A stretch of DNA of 64,000 nucleotides, taken from positions 3,416,501 to 3,480,500 of the forward strand of contig NZ_CP044543.1 in the NCBI RefSeq assembly GCF_008932115.1, in the 5' to 3' direction. Each line of letters starts with the position of its first letter. The stretch's first letter is position 1. The position numbers and the translations under genes are program-made. The stretch comes from Bradyrhizobium betae. Lineage in GTDB: Bacteria > Pseudomonadota > Alphaproteobacteria > Rhizobiales > Xanthobacteraceae. Under the pieces are notes generated by a model. It was not told the DNA's origin and searched no databases. It saw only the letters and a program-made list of their open reading frames with translations. This document shows, piece by piece, positions 33,444-41,396 of the stretch.

Positions 33444-33483
33444 GTCATCCCGGGCTCGCGACTTCGTCGCGCCCCGGGACGAC
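33444..33483. repeat. REP-like palindrome
   Basis: gtcatcccggg (33444-33454) is inverted at 33473-33483 with one mismatch; an inner gcgac/gtcgc stem adds to the hairpin. It lies between the convergent transporter and GNAT genes. Confidence 0.6.
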
Positions 33484-33508
33484 AGCTGTTTATGTGGCGC
33501 GCCTCCGC

Positions 33509-34102
33509 CTACCTCACGCGCCGCGCGCTGCTCCAGCTCTTCAACGAAGCCCACACCCCGCGTGACAGCCGGAAGCAATCGACCGGCGTCGAGGAGCCCA
33601 GCGCCAGGAAGCGGTGCAGCTGCACGCCGCTCCACTGGAAGCCGCACTTCTCCAGCACGTTGCGCGAGGCCGGGTTGGTGACGCGCGCGCCGGCGTAAAG
33701 ATGATCGTCCTCGAACTCCTCGAAGAAGAAGTCGATCGCGCCGCGCGCGGCCTCGGTGGCGATGCCCTGGCCCCAATGCTCGACGCCGAGCCAGTAGCCG
33801 AGCTCGGCATTGCCTGGCGTGGAGCAATCGATGCCGACCATGCCGACCGGCCCGCTGTCGTGCTCGATCAGGAACGCGGTCTCAGCTCCGAGCGCGGCGG
33901 TGGCGCGGATGAATACGACGGCGTCGTCCTGCGAATAGGGATGCGGCAGCCGGCGGGTGTTTTCGGCGACGCGGCGGTCGTTGGCGAGGCGGGCGATGGT
34001 CCTGACGTCGGCGAGGGTCGGCCGCCGCAAGGTCAGTCGTTCGGTGGCGACGACGCTTGGTCTCGCCTCAGCCAAGGTCGCGCTCGAGAAATCCTGCAAC
34101 AT
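33509..34102 (-). CDS. GNAT-family N-acetyltransferase (RimJ/RimL-like)
   Basis: 197 aa from the ATG at 34102 (GGAG six bases upstream); a TTG at 34126 is the longer option. GNAT core: TERLTLRRPTLADVRTIARL, AELGYWLGVEHWGQGIATEA (acetyl-CoA loop) and VTNPASRNVLEKCGFQ. This subgroup acetylates protein N-termini or small amines. Downstream of rpmA and the terminator at 34148-34182 on the same strand. Confidence 0.85.
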   Translation of the reverse strand: MLQDFSSATLAEARPSVVATERLTLRRPTLADVRTIARLANDRRVAENTRRLPHPYSQDDAVVFIRATAALGAETAFLIEHDSGPVGMVGIDCSTPGNAELGYWLGVEHWGQGIATEAARGAIDFFFEEFEDDHLYAGARVTNPASRNVLEKCGFQWSGVQLHRFLALGSSTPVDCFRLSRGVWASLKSWSSARRVR

Positions 34103-34147
34103 GTCCGGCTCCGTCAAAGTCACCAAGTCAAAAGTGAACTCGTCAGA

Positions 34148-34182
34148 CGAAAGGGGAGGCCGGTTTCCCTGCCTCCCCTGGA
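34148..34182 (-). terminator. Terminator downstream of rplU-rpmA
   Basis: On the minus strand aggggaggc (34171-34179) pairs with gcctcccct (34152-34160), then TTT. It separates the ribosomal protein operon from the GNAT gene. Confidence 0.65.
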
Positions 34183-34205
34183 GCCTTCGATCGCTATGAT
34201 CTCAA

Positions 34206-34243
34206 GGACTCCGCCGGTTCGGTCTAAGGACCCGGCGGACTCC
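34206..34243 (-). other. Second hairpin after rpmA
   Basis: tccgccgg (34210-34217) pairs with ccggcgga (34232-34239). There is no T run. It lies 17 bases after the rpmA stop, just before the stronger terminator, and may protect the 3' end. Confidence 0.45.
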
Positions 34244-34259
34244 AAATTTGATCCACCGT

Positions 34260-34529
34260 CTATTCAGCCGCCTCTGCGAGCGGGAGTACCGATACAAAGG
34301 TGCGGCCGTTGGCTTTGGCCTGGAACGTGACGCGACCCTCGATCTTGGCGAACAGAGTGTGGTCCGTGCCCATGCCGACATTAAGGCCGGGATGCCAGGT
34401 GGTGCCGCGCTGACGCGCAATGATGTTGCCGGGAATGACGACTTCCCCGCCGAACGCCTTGATCCCGAGGCGCTTGCCCTTGGAATCGCGACCGTTGCGC
34501 GATGAACCGCCTGCTTTTTTGTGAGCCAT
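34260..34529 (-). CDS. rpmA: 50S ribosomal protein L27
   Basis: 89 aa. The N-terminus [20 protein letters not shown] reaches the peptidyl transferase centre; [20 protein letters not shown] follows. No cleavable N-terminal extension. Second gene of rplU-rpmA. Confidence 0.98.
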   Translation of the reverse strand: MAHKKAGGSSRNGRDSKGKRLGIKAFGGEVVIPGNIIARQRGTTWHPGLNVGMGTDHTLFAKIEGRVTFQAKANGRTFVSVLPLAEAAE

Positions 34530-34592
34530 GGCTCGTCTCCAAATCCTGCGTAGTTCTAGATCAATTCCTTGACGGAATCATTTCACAATTTC

Positions 34593-34620
34593 TCACGCAT
34601 CAATTCGTGAATTGGCGTGA
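34593..34620 (-). other. Intercistronic hairpin rplU-rpmA
   Basis: tcacgc/gcgtga outer arms enclose caatt/aattg, giving a nested stem of 11 pairs. It lies six bases after the rplU stop. It may tune rpmA translation or mRNA stability; inference. Confidence 0.5.
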
Positions 34621-34625
34621 TCAAT

Positions 34626-35018
34626 TTATGCGGCGTCGGCTTCTTCCTTGGCCGTCTCCTTGACGACCTTCTCCCGCTTCGGACGCGGCCCCTTGGTGGG
34701 CTTGGCGCCGTCGGTCAGGATCTCGCTGATGCGCAGCACCGTGATCTCGTCGCGGTAGCCGCGCTTGCGGCGCGAATTCTTGCGGCGGCGCTTCTTGAAC
34801 GCGATGACCTTCGGTCCGCGCTTGTGGTCGAGCACCTCGACGGCCACGGATGCACCGGCAACCGTCGGCAGACCCAGGATCGGCGTGTCGCCGCCGACCA
34901 CCAGAACTTCAGTCAATTGGATGATCGAGCCGACTTCGCCTTCGATCTTGCCTACTTCCAGGACATCATCCGGAACGACGCGGTACTGCCGGCCGCCGGT
35001 TTTGATGACTGCGAACAT
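34626..35018 (-). CDS. rplU: 50S ribosomal protein L21
   Basis: 130 aa. [18 protein letters not shown], the central [19 protein letters not shown] signature and a C-terminal Lys/Glu/Ala-rich extension (about 103-130) common in alphaproteobacteria. First gene of rplU-rpmA, with a hairpin in its leader. Confidence 0.97.
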   Translation of the reverse strand: MFAVIKTGGRQYRVVPDDVLEVGKIEGEVGSIIQLTEVLVVGGDTPILGLPTVAGASVAVEVLDHKRGPKVIAFKKRRRKNSRRKRGYRDEITVLRISEILTDGAKPTKGPRPKREKVVKETAKEEADAA

Positions 35019-35042
35019 CGTTGTTTTCCTTCGTGTTCATTC

Positions 35043-35076
35043 CCGGCCTCGCGACAGTTTGTCGGGGCCGGCTTTT
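35043..35076 (-). promoter_or_regulatory. Hairpin in the rplU 5' leader
   Basis: ccggcc (35043-35048) pairs with ggccgg (35066-35071), with an inner cgac/gtcg stem. It starts about 25 bases upstream of the rplU ATG. On the plus strand the same sequence is followed by five T residues. It could be an autoregulatory leader element or a terminator facing the other way. Confidence 0.4.
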
Positions 35077-35351
35077 TGTCAGTCGCGATGGGTTTATTGC
35101 GAGTTTTGTGCGGGCGGGAGTTATCCCTTTGAAAAACCGCGCAAAAACAAGCGGCGCGAGAAACGCCCCGCGCCGGTTGTGGGACTTATAGCCGCCGATC
35201 CCGGGGAGTCAAGGAAAACCGGGCGAAAACGGCCCGGATTTGAAGGATTTGGCCGTCTCTCGGGCCTGCGATCGAATCTCGGTCCGCGCTGCAACCAACG
35301 GGTTCCCGCGCCGTTGTCCCGGCCGGAACAGGTAACCGGGCAAGGGCTTCC

Positions 35352-36497
35352 ATGGCAACGGACGAGTTGGTCAAAACGACGACGGGCATCGCCCATCACG
35401 GCGCCGAGCGGCTGCCGTCGGTGGACGTCGACAGCTTCAACATCGAGATGAAGGACGAGGATGGTTTTCTCGGTGACCGCGCCAGCAAGGGCGCGTTCCG
35501 AAAAATCCTCGACCGCTGGCGCAAGCCGCTGCGCAAGACCGGCGAGGATCCGTTCGGCAAGGAGCCGTCGGACGAGATCAGCAAGAAGACGCTGGACGCC
35601 ATCCTGGTCGGCGACGACACCGAGGCCTCCGCGGTGGTGCACAGCGCGATCGAGGATTTTGCCCAGGAGCTGGCTTACGTCACCCGCCGCTTCCTCAAGA
35701 CCAAGGCCTGGGGCAAGACCGAACGCATCGTGGTCGGCGGCGGCTTTCGCGATTCCAGGCTCGGCGAGCTCGCCATCGCGCGGACCCAGATCATCCTGAA
35801 GGCCGAGGATTTCAAGATCGACATGGTGCCGATCCGCGCCCATCCCGATGAAGCCGGCCTGATCGGCGCGCTGCATCTGGCGCCGTCATGGATCTTCGAG
35901 GCCCATGACAGCATCCTCGCGGTCGACATCGGCGGCACCAATATCCGCTGCGGCCTGGTGGAAACCAGCTGGAAGAAGGCAAAAGACCTGTCGAAGGCCA
36001 AGGTCGTGAAATCCGAGCTGTGGCGCCATGCCGACGACGAGCCGACCCGCGAAGGCGCGGTGAAGCGGCTCACCAAGATGCTGAAAGGGCTGATCACCGA
36101 AGCCGAGAAGGACGGCTTCAAGCTCGCGCCCTTCATCGGCATCGCCTGTCCGGGCGTGATCAACGAGGACGGCTCGATCGAGAAGGGCGCGCAGAACCTG
36201 CCGGGCAATTGGGAGAGCAGCAAGTTCAACCTGCCGGCGAGCCTGATCGAGGGCATCCCGGAGATCGGCGAGCACGACACCGCGATCCTGATGCACAATG
36301 ACGGCGTGGTTCAGGGCCTCTCCGAGGTCCCGTTCATGCAGGATATCGACCGCTGGGGCGTGCTGACCATCGGCACCGGCCTCGGCAATGCCCGCTTCAC
36401 CAACCGCCGCAAGGACAGCGGCAATGGCAACGGGAAAGAGTCCTCGGAGAACGGGAAGAAAAAGGGCAAGGAAAGCAGCAAGTCAGACAAGGAGTAA
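35352..36497 (+). CDS. ROK-family sugar kinase-like protein with permuted domain order
   Basis: 381 aa. The ROK phosphate-1 motif (SILAVDIGGTNIRCGLV) is not near the N-terminus but around residue 193-209. It is followed by IACPGVINEDGSI, the catalytic HNDGVVQGLSE (Asp in N-D) and GTGLG near residue 347. The first 190 residues carry what looks like the normal C-terminal end of a ROK kinase: RIVVGGGFRDSRLG and DEAGLIGALHLA. The protein ends in a Gly/Lys/Ser/Glu-rich tail. The Cys zinc motif of many ROK proteins is missing. It is best read as a circular permutant; whether it phosphorylates sugar is open. Confidence 0.75.
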   Translation: MATDELVKTTTGIAHHGAERLPSVDVDSFNIEMKDEDGFLGDRASKGAFRKILDRWRKPLRKTGEDPFGKEPSDEISKKTLDAILVGDDTEASAVVHSAIEDFAQELAYVTRRFLKTKAWGKTERIVVGGGFRDSRLGELAIARTQIILKAEDFKIDMVPIRAHPDEAGLIGALHLAPSWIFEAHDSILAVDIGGTNIRCGLVETSWKKAKDLSKAKVVKSELWRHADDEPTREGAVKRLTKMLKGLITEAEKDGFKLAPFIGIACPGVINEDGSIEKGAQNLPGNWESSKFNLPASLIEGIPEIGEHDTAILMHNDGVVQGLSEVPFMQDIDRWGVLTIGTGLGNARFTNRRKDSGNGNGKESSENGKKKGKESSKSDKE

Positions 36498-36664
36498 CCT
36501 TGACTGGTTAGGTTAAGGGACGGATTGCGTTGCGGCGCACAGGGCGCACGCTACGGTCGAACCGTCGCCTCACCTGGCCGGCGAAGCCGCCCTTCCCAGC
36601 CAGTATTTCAATGAGCGGCACGGGACCGCCAGTGTTTACCGCGTCTGGCGGTCCCACCCTGTCT

Positions 36665-37528
36665 TCAGCTCCAGCCGATCCGTTGAAAAAACGCCGCGAT
36701 CTCCGCGGCCGCGCGATCCGGATCTTCCCGATGCGGGAAGTGTCCGACATCGGGAAACATCGCAACATCGGCATCGCTGAACGTCTCGCCCAGCCGGTCG
36801 GTCCAGGCATAGGGAAACAGCGGATCGTGCTCGGCCCAGCGCACGCAGGTTGGCACGTCGATCGGTGGCAGCCTGGGCGCCTCGCCCTTCATCATCGCGA
36901 CCCGCCCGGCATGGGACGCGCGATAATGCGCAAAGCCGCCGGCGAGGTTGCCTTCTCTGAAGAAATTGTCGGCGAAGTCGTCGAGCACGTCGTCGAAGGC
37001 GTTCTTGCGATGCGCCCAGCCCTTGAGGAAGTGGCTGATATAGAGCCGGCAGCTCTCGCGGCTCGCGCCGACAAGCTGCGGCGCCATCTCCATCTGGTGG
37101 AAGGACTGGTACCAGATGTGGTTGAGCCGATCAGGCGCCGCCATGCGCGGCCCGATGCCGGGATAGACGAAATCGAAGAAGAACAGCCCCGCCAGCCGCC
37201 CGGGCGCCTGCCGGGCCAGCGGCTGAATCACGGCGCCGCCGACGTCGTGGCCGACCACCCCGAATCGCTCGATGCCGAGCCCGTCCATCACCGCCAGCAT
37301 GTCCGCGGCATGGCCGTCCGGACCAAAAGGCCCATCCGGCTTGTCGCTGTCGCCGAAGCCGCGCAGATCGGGCGCGATCAGCATGAAGCGGTCCGAAAGC
37401 CTCGATATCACCGGCTCCCAGGTCAGCCAGAATTCCGGCCAACCATGCAGCAAAAGCAGCGGTTTGCCGCTTCCAGCCCGGACCAGATGGAAATCAGCGC
37501 CATTGGCCTTGATGGTCAGGTGCTCCAC
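36665..37528 (-). CDS. Alpha/beta hydrolase, epoxide hydrolase/dehalogenase type
   Basis: 287 aa from a GTG at 37528 with a strong GGGAGGAA upstream. Oxyanion motif LLLHGWPEFW, nucleophile elbow VVGHDVGGAV (Asp nucleophile, as in epoxide hydrolases and haloalkane dehalogenases rather than Ser esterases), catalytic acid region WAEHDPLFP and catalytic His in PDVGHFPHREDP. Cytoplasmic, no signal peptide. Substrate unknown. Confidence 0.87.
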   Translation of the reverse strand: MEHLTIKANGADFHLVRAGSGKPLLLLHGWPEFWLTWEPVISRLSDRFMLIAPDLRGFGDSDKPDGPFGPDGHAADMLAVMDGLGIERFGVVGHDVGGAVIQPLARQAPGRLAGLFFFDFVYPGIGPRMAAPDRLNHIWYQSFHQMEMAPQLVGASRESCRLYISHFLKGWAHRKNAFDDVLDDFADNFFREGNLAGGFAHYRASHAGRVAMMKGEAPRLPPIDVPTCVRWAEHDPLFPYAWTDRLGETFSDADVAMFPDVGHFPHREDPDRAAAEIAAFFQRIGWS

Positions 37529-37725
37529 GGCAGTTCCTCCCGGCTAGAAGCGTTTTCAAGCGAAGTGGACCCCGGTTCGCGCCAGGAAAACGCGTCAAAC
37601 ACGAATTCAACTGGTGCGGGGCTGGAAGGCGGCGGATTTTCCCCTTTCGCGCCTTGTCTGGCCAGCCATCCTCGCCTATTAACGCCCCCAACCACAGGGG
37701 CCCTGCCCCTACCATGGCGCCTTCA

Positions 37726-37815
37726 GGAGAGGTGGCAGAGTGGTTGAATGCACCGCACTCGAAATGCGGCATAGGTGCAAGCCTATCGGGGGTTCGAATC
37801 CCTCCCTCTCCGCCA
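37726..37815 (+). tRNA. tRNA-Ser (CGA)
   Basis: 90 nt with encoded CCA. Acceptor arms ggagagg/cctctcc, discriminator G, anticodon loop ctcgaaa with anticodon CGA (37760-37762), long variable arm (ataggtgcaagcctat) typical of Ser tRNA, and T-loop ttcgaat. It marks the left border of the accessory region; no duplicate of its 3' end is visible within the window. Confidence 0.95.
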
Positions 37816-38138
37816 TTCAGGTCTAACAGTCGTACAGTTCAGGGCTTCGGACGTGGGTGGTTCGACGGCCCATATTTTCGCCCACGCTTCGCAGTTGATG
37901 AAGAAACTGCTTATTTTATTCGCTACCGGTTCGAGTGCGGCCAGCACTCACAGGTTTGCATTGGCTAAGCGGCACGAACATCCGGCTTACCGTCATGCGG
38001 CCTAGTGCGCAGCGTGAGCATGCATAGACGCAGAAGCGGCAATGCGAGCGCCGCATTAATAAGATCGATGGTGGCCTACCACTCTTCGTCCGAAGGCGTA
38101 TGGCCACGCTAGCTCAGCGGCGACTCCAAGAAACTTAG
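37816..38138. other. Gene-poor stretch after tRNA-Ser
   Basis: About 320 bases with no convincing gene. Short open frames start here (for example near 37898 with MKKLLILFATG) but lack ribosome-binding sites. No integrase fragment is recognised, although this is where one would be expected in a tRNA-associated island. Confidence 0.5.
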
Positions 38139-38414
38139 CTATCTCTTGCCGTAGCGCGGCGTGCAGGCGGCGACCGGCCGATATAGGTAGTCGTCATTTA
38201 TGCTTTGAGCATTGGGGCGAGCAACGGCCTTCACGGATTGCCAAGCCGGCGGCTCGAACACCGAATACGACTCGATGCTCAGAAGCGCTGACCAACGAGT
38301 TCGAAAGTTCTCGATTGCGGCAATGACGAGCGGGGCAAGAATTTGAATTGGTATTCCGGCAAAGGACCAACCTAGGACACCGCCGACCGGTCGAAAAGTG
38401 TTGCTCAGGCACAT
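38139..38414 (-). CDS. Possible small protein, unknown
   Basis: 91 codons from an ATG at 38414 to the stop at 38139. It has a moderately hydrophobic segment (WSFAGIPIQILAPLVIAAI) and no recognised domain. There is no visible ribosome-binding site. It could be a decayed fragment of island DNA. Confidence 0.3.
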   Translation of the reverse strand: MCLSNTFRPVGGVLGWSFAGIPIQILAPLVIAAIENFRTRWSALLSIESYSVFEPPAWQSVKAVARPNAQSINDDYLYRPVAACTPRYGKR

Positions 38415-38575
38415 AAGTAAGTTCAATAATTTTTAGATAATCTATATATATTAGTATGTTATCGGCAAATTATTCGCAATATATTTCAAATGTTGATAAC
38501 ATATCAGATATTTTGCTAACATATGGCTCAAGATTTTGATTTCTTTTCTATGTAATCAATACCGTTGAGGTTGGC
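38415..38575 (+). promoter_or_regulatory. AT-rich promoter region of the GHKL cassette
   Basis: Strongly A/T-rich compared with everything around it. It has an inverted pair tgttatc (38457-38463) / gataaca (38495-38501) and repeated aacatat words. A possible promoter is TTGATA (38493-38498) and TAACAT (38517-38522), 18 bases apart. GAGG lies seven bases before the GTG start of the first gene. AT-rich leaders like this are common targets of H-NS-like silencers in acquired DNA. Confidence 0.45.
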
Positions 38576-38806
38576 GTGAGCGAAAAGCGCGAAAAATTCG
38601 TGAAGCTGGCTGAGGCGCGAGTAAACCGCGCCATTCAGGACATTCGCTTGATCGGCAATCTTTCTAACAGGGGCGCTTACGAGTTTGACGAGAGCGACGT
38701 GAAGAAGATGTTCCGCGCGATCCAGAAAGCCACCGACGCAGCGAAACAGCGCTTCGGCGAAGACGGCGGAAGCCGCGACAGTGATTTCAAGCTGGGAGAT
38801 GATTAA
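38576..38806 (+). CDS. 76-aa first gene of the GHKL cassette, unknown
   Basis: Starts at GTG 38576 with GAGG upstream. Predicted all-helical and charged: EKREKFVKLAEARVNRAIQD, IRLIGNLSNRGAYEF, then DESDVKKMFRAIQKATDAAK and an acidic tail. No known domain or catalytic motif. Its stop overlaps the ATG of the ATPase gene (TAATG), so the two are coupled. A regulatory or adaptor subunit of the ATPase is the simplest guess; this is inference. Confidence 0.75.
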   Translation: MSEKREKFVKLAEARVNRAIQDIRLIGNLSNRGAYEFDESDVKKMFRAIQKATDAAKQRFGEDGGSRDSDFKLGDD

Positions 38807-40629
38807 TGGCTGACTGGGAATTTGAAGAGTTGCCCGCGTCGCTTGTCGAACAAGAGCCAACGCAGCGCGACCAGTTTAATAATGATGACGTTGAACTGGC
38901 GGAAGCGCTGGTTCGGGAGGTGATTCAGAACTCGACCGACGCGCCGGCCGGGGCGGGTGCGGTAAAGGTGCGCTTTGCGATCCGCAGTCTCGGACAGAAC
39001 CAGACGCAGCAGCTCGGTTCCCTCTTTGCGAACCTTCGCCCGCACCTACAGGTCTGTGGCGTCGACGCCTCCGCCATCGACCAAGCGAGCGTGCGGGTTC
39101 TCGTCATCGAAGATTTCAACACGCGCGGGTTGACGGGCAACCCCGAAGCGCTTGATGGAGAAAACTTCCACAATTTCTGGCGGCGCCACGGCAAGTCTGG
39201 GAAGGGAGGCAAGCAGGGCGGCCGCTGGGGTCTCGGCAAGCTTGTGTTCTCTACGTCCTCGCAGATCAGGTCGTTTTTCGGACTGACACTTCGCTCGGGT
39301 GATGCCGCGCCCCTGTTCATGGGCCAAGCTGTGCTCTCGAACCACGTGTTCGGCGGCAAACGGCGTGCCGCGCACGGTTTCTGGTTCGGTGCACGCGGGA
39401 TCGACAGGCTCCAGCATCCGGTGAGTGACGCGGGCACGGTGCAGGCGATGCGCGCACTGCTCGGGATCGCGCGGACGACCGAGACGGGTCTTTCGATCGC
39501 GATTCCCTATCCCAACCAGGACATCACCGAGCAGTCGATCATCGGCGGTGTGGTGAGGAACTACTACTTTCCGATCCTTGCCGGACGTCTCGTGGTCGAG
39601 GTCGGGAGTGTCCTGATCGACGACAAGACGTTTCATAAGGTCGCGGCGGCGACTTCGAGCGGTGGCGGCGCGGCTGGTGCTCGAATTCCTCTCGGCTTCG
39701 TTGAAGAAGTCAGCAACAGGCTCGGTGCCACTCCGCCGGTCAACGCGCAGGGTGCAATCAACGGTAACGGGCTGGCAGTTTCAAATTTCGTCGAAGCGGA
39801 CATCGCGTCGATGAAGTCGGCGTTCGCGGCGCACAAGCTTCTTCACGTGCGAGTGCCTGTCCGCCTGAAGCCGAAGGCCGGTGGTGATGCGAACAGCTTC
39901 ATCGATCTGTTCCTGAAGCCACTGCCGGACGGCGAGAAGCCGTTTGCTCTGTTCGTAAGAGGGGCAATCACGGTACCTGGCGAGAACAGGTACTTCAGCG
40001 GCACACACGCGTACGGGGCCATGGTCGCATCGGACGGCGATATAGTCGACTTTCTCGGCGACGCGGAGAACCCTGCTCATACGGCTTGGAACGCCAATGC
40101 CGAGAAGCTTTCGCAGCGGTGGCGTTCGCCAGCGCAGACCCTGCGACATGTCCGTTACGCGCTTCGGGACCTGTATTCCCTTGTTGCCGAGCGCGTCGAG
40201 CAGGAAGACCGTGATGCACTTGTCGATTTCTTCTCGCTGGCCGACAAGGCGCGCTCTGTGCAGGGACCGAAGAAGCGCGTGAAAGTCGTCGTGCCGGTCC
40301 TTCCGAAGCGGGCGAAGGCAATCAGCATCCAGTCGCGCAAGGGCGGTTTCACGATTGCGCCGGGGCCGGGCGCTTCAGCTTGGACCTACCCGAAGACCGT
40401 CGATGTCCGGGTCGCCTACGACATTGTGCGCGGAGACGGATTCAAAGCGCACAGCCGGCTCGACTTTGACCTGAACGAGGGGGAGCTGGAGATCGAGCTG
40501 AAGAACGCGGACGTAACGCCCGTGCGTTCGAATAAGCTGCGTCTCCTAGTGGCATCGCCGGACTTCGGGCTCACCGTGTCCGGCTTTGACGAGAATCGCG
40601 ATCTGCTCGTTGATGCGAGGACTGTCTGA
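38806..40629 (+). CDS. GHKL (MutL/MORC/Hsp90-like) ATPase
   Basis: 607 aa. N-terminal Bergerat-fold ATPase: N-box EALVREVIQNSTDA (E38, N42, D45), G1-like box VLVIEDFNTRGLTG (D103, G108, G111) and G2 box GGRWGLGKLVF (G142-x-G144-K145). An S5-like second domain probably follows (about 230-400, PDGEKPFALFVRGA); the C-terminal third is a beta-rich domain of unknown type (about 480-600). No His-kinase dimerisation domain, so it is not a sensor kinase. MutL/MORC-like GHKL proteins have been reported by comparative genomics in bacterial restriction-modification loci. Coupled on both sides by one-base overlaps. No known nuclease motif is seen in it. Confidence 0.8.
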   Translation: MADWEFEELPASLVEQEPTQRDQFNNDDVELAEALVREVIQNSTDAPAGAGAVKVRFAIRSLGQNQTQQLGSLFANLRPHLQVCGVDASAIDQASVRVLVIEDFNTRGLTGNPEALDGENFHNFWRRHGKSGKGGKQGGRWGLGKLVFSTSSQIRSFFGLTLRSGDAAPLFMGQAVLSNHVFGGKRRAAHGFWFGARGIDRLQHPVSDAGTVQAMRALLGIARTTETGLSIAIPYPNQDITEQSIIGGVVRNYYFPILAGRLVVEVGSVLIDDKTFHKVAAATSSGGGAAGARIPLGFVEEVSNRLGATPPVNAQGAINGNGLAVSNFVEADIASMKSAFAAHKLLHVRVPVRLKPKAGGDANSFIDLFLKPLPDGEKPFALFVRGAITVPGENRYFSGTHAYGAMVASDGDIVDFLGDAENPAHTAWNANAEKLSQRWRSPAQTLRHVRYALRDLYSLVAERVEQEDRDALVDFFSLADKARSVQGPKKRVKVVVPVLPKRAKAISIQSRKGGFTIAPGPGASAWTYPKTVDVRVAYDIVRGDGFKAHSRLDFDLNEGELEIELKNADVTPVRSNKLRLLVASPDFGLTVSGFDENRDLLVDARTV

Positions 40630-41396
40630 TGGCAACTGCAAAAAAGCGTATCAACTCGACTGGCCGCAAGCGGATACAGCGCGAGCGCGTCGATATCCGC
40701 ATTGCGAACGCCGAGGACGGGGCACCGCAGGCCGCGACGGCCCGCTTCGACCTTCAGGGTCTCGGATTTCCGGATCAGTCCGGAATTGTACTCGAAGCCT
40801 ATCAAGGGTCTTTTGGGATGCGCTTCAACTGCGGGACGGTCGGTACGCCGAACATCCCAGCCGTGCTGCATCTGAACGAACTGGATCGAGACACCACTAC
40901 CCTTTTCCGTCTGAAGGTCGTCGAGGCAGGCGGTGGCGGAAAGCTTCTCGGCTCGGCAGACCGCATCCGCTCGGCGGGTAACGACAATGAGGAAGGCAAG
41001 CGCAGCATATTTCCGATCCGGGAAAGCGATCTCGGGGATGAAGTCTGGCGCGTGGAGATCGACGACAGCGGTCCATGGCTGCTGCTCAACTACCGTGTGC
41101 CGGGCTTCAAGCACAGGCTCTTGGAAAATCCGTTCCTGCGGGGAGCGATTCTGCCCGCGGCGCTCCGGGTGGTGCTTGAGCGGCTGGTTGTTGATAACAC
41201 CCCAGACGATGACGACGAGGAAGACTGGCGCGGGATGTGGTTGCGGTACCTGCGCGAGAGCTTCGGCATTGACGACGAGCTTTCCGAGATTGGTGATGAG
41301 GATCGGGCTAGCTGGGTGGAGGCAACGATAAGGAAATTCTGCGAGGCCCACGGATTTGTTCAGGCCATTCGCACGATGGTCGAGGGAGGTGCATGA
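40629..41396 (+). CDS. 255-aa third gene of the GHKL cassette, unknown
   Basis: Starts in TGATG overlap with the ATPase. Basic N-terminus (KKRINSTGRKRIQRERVDIR), a beta-rich middle (about 35-135), the region VWRVEIDDSGPWLLLNYRVP and then an acidic loop (DNTPDDDDEEDW) before a helical C-terminus. No catalytic motif I can name. Basic start and conserved-looking Arg cluster suggest nucleic-acid contact, inference only. Confidence 0.7.
   Translation: MATAKKRINSTGRKRIQRERVDIRIANAEDGAPQAATARFDLQGLGFPDQSGIVLEAYQGSFGMRFNCGTVGTPNIPAVLHLNELDRDTTTLFRLKVVEAGGGGKLLGSADRIRSAGNDNEEGKRSIFPIRESDLGDEVWRVEIDDSGPWLLLNYRVPGFKHRLLENPFLRGAILPAALRVVLERLVVDNTPDDDDEEDWRGMWLRYLRESFGIDDELSEIGDEDRASWVEATIRKFCEAHGFVQAIRTMVEGGA

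Noticed and set aside
37816..38138. Integrase or attachment-site remnant next to tRNA-Ser
   Set aside because: Looked for a tyrosine recombinase motif and for a second copy of the tRNA 3' end; neither is visible.
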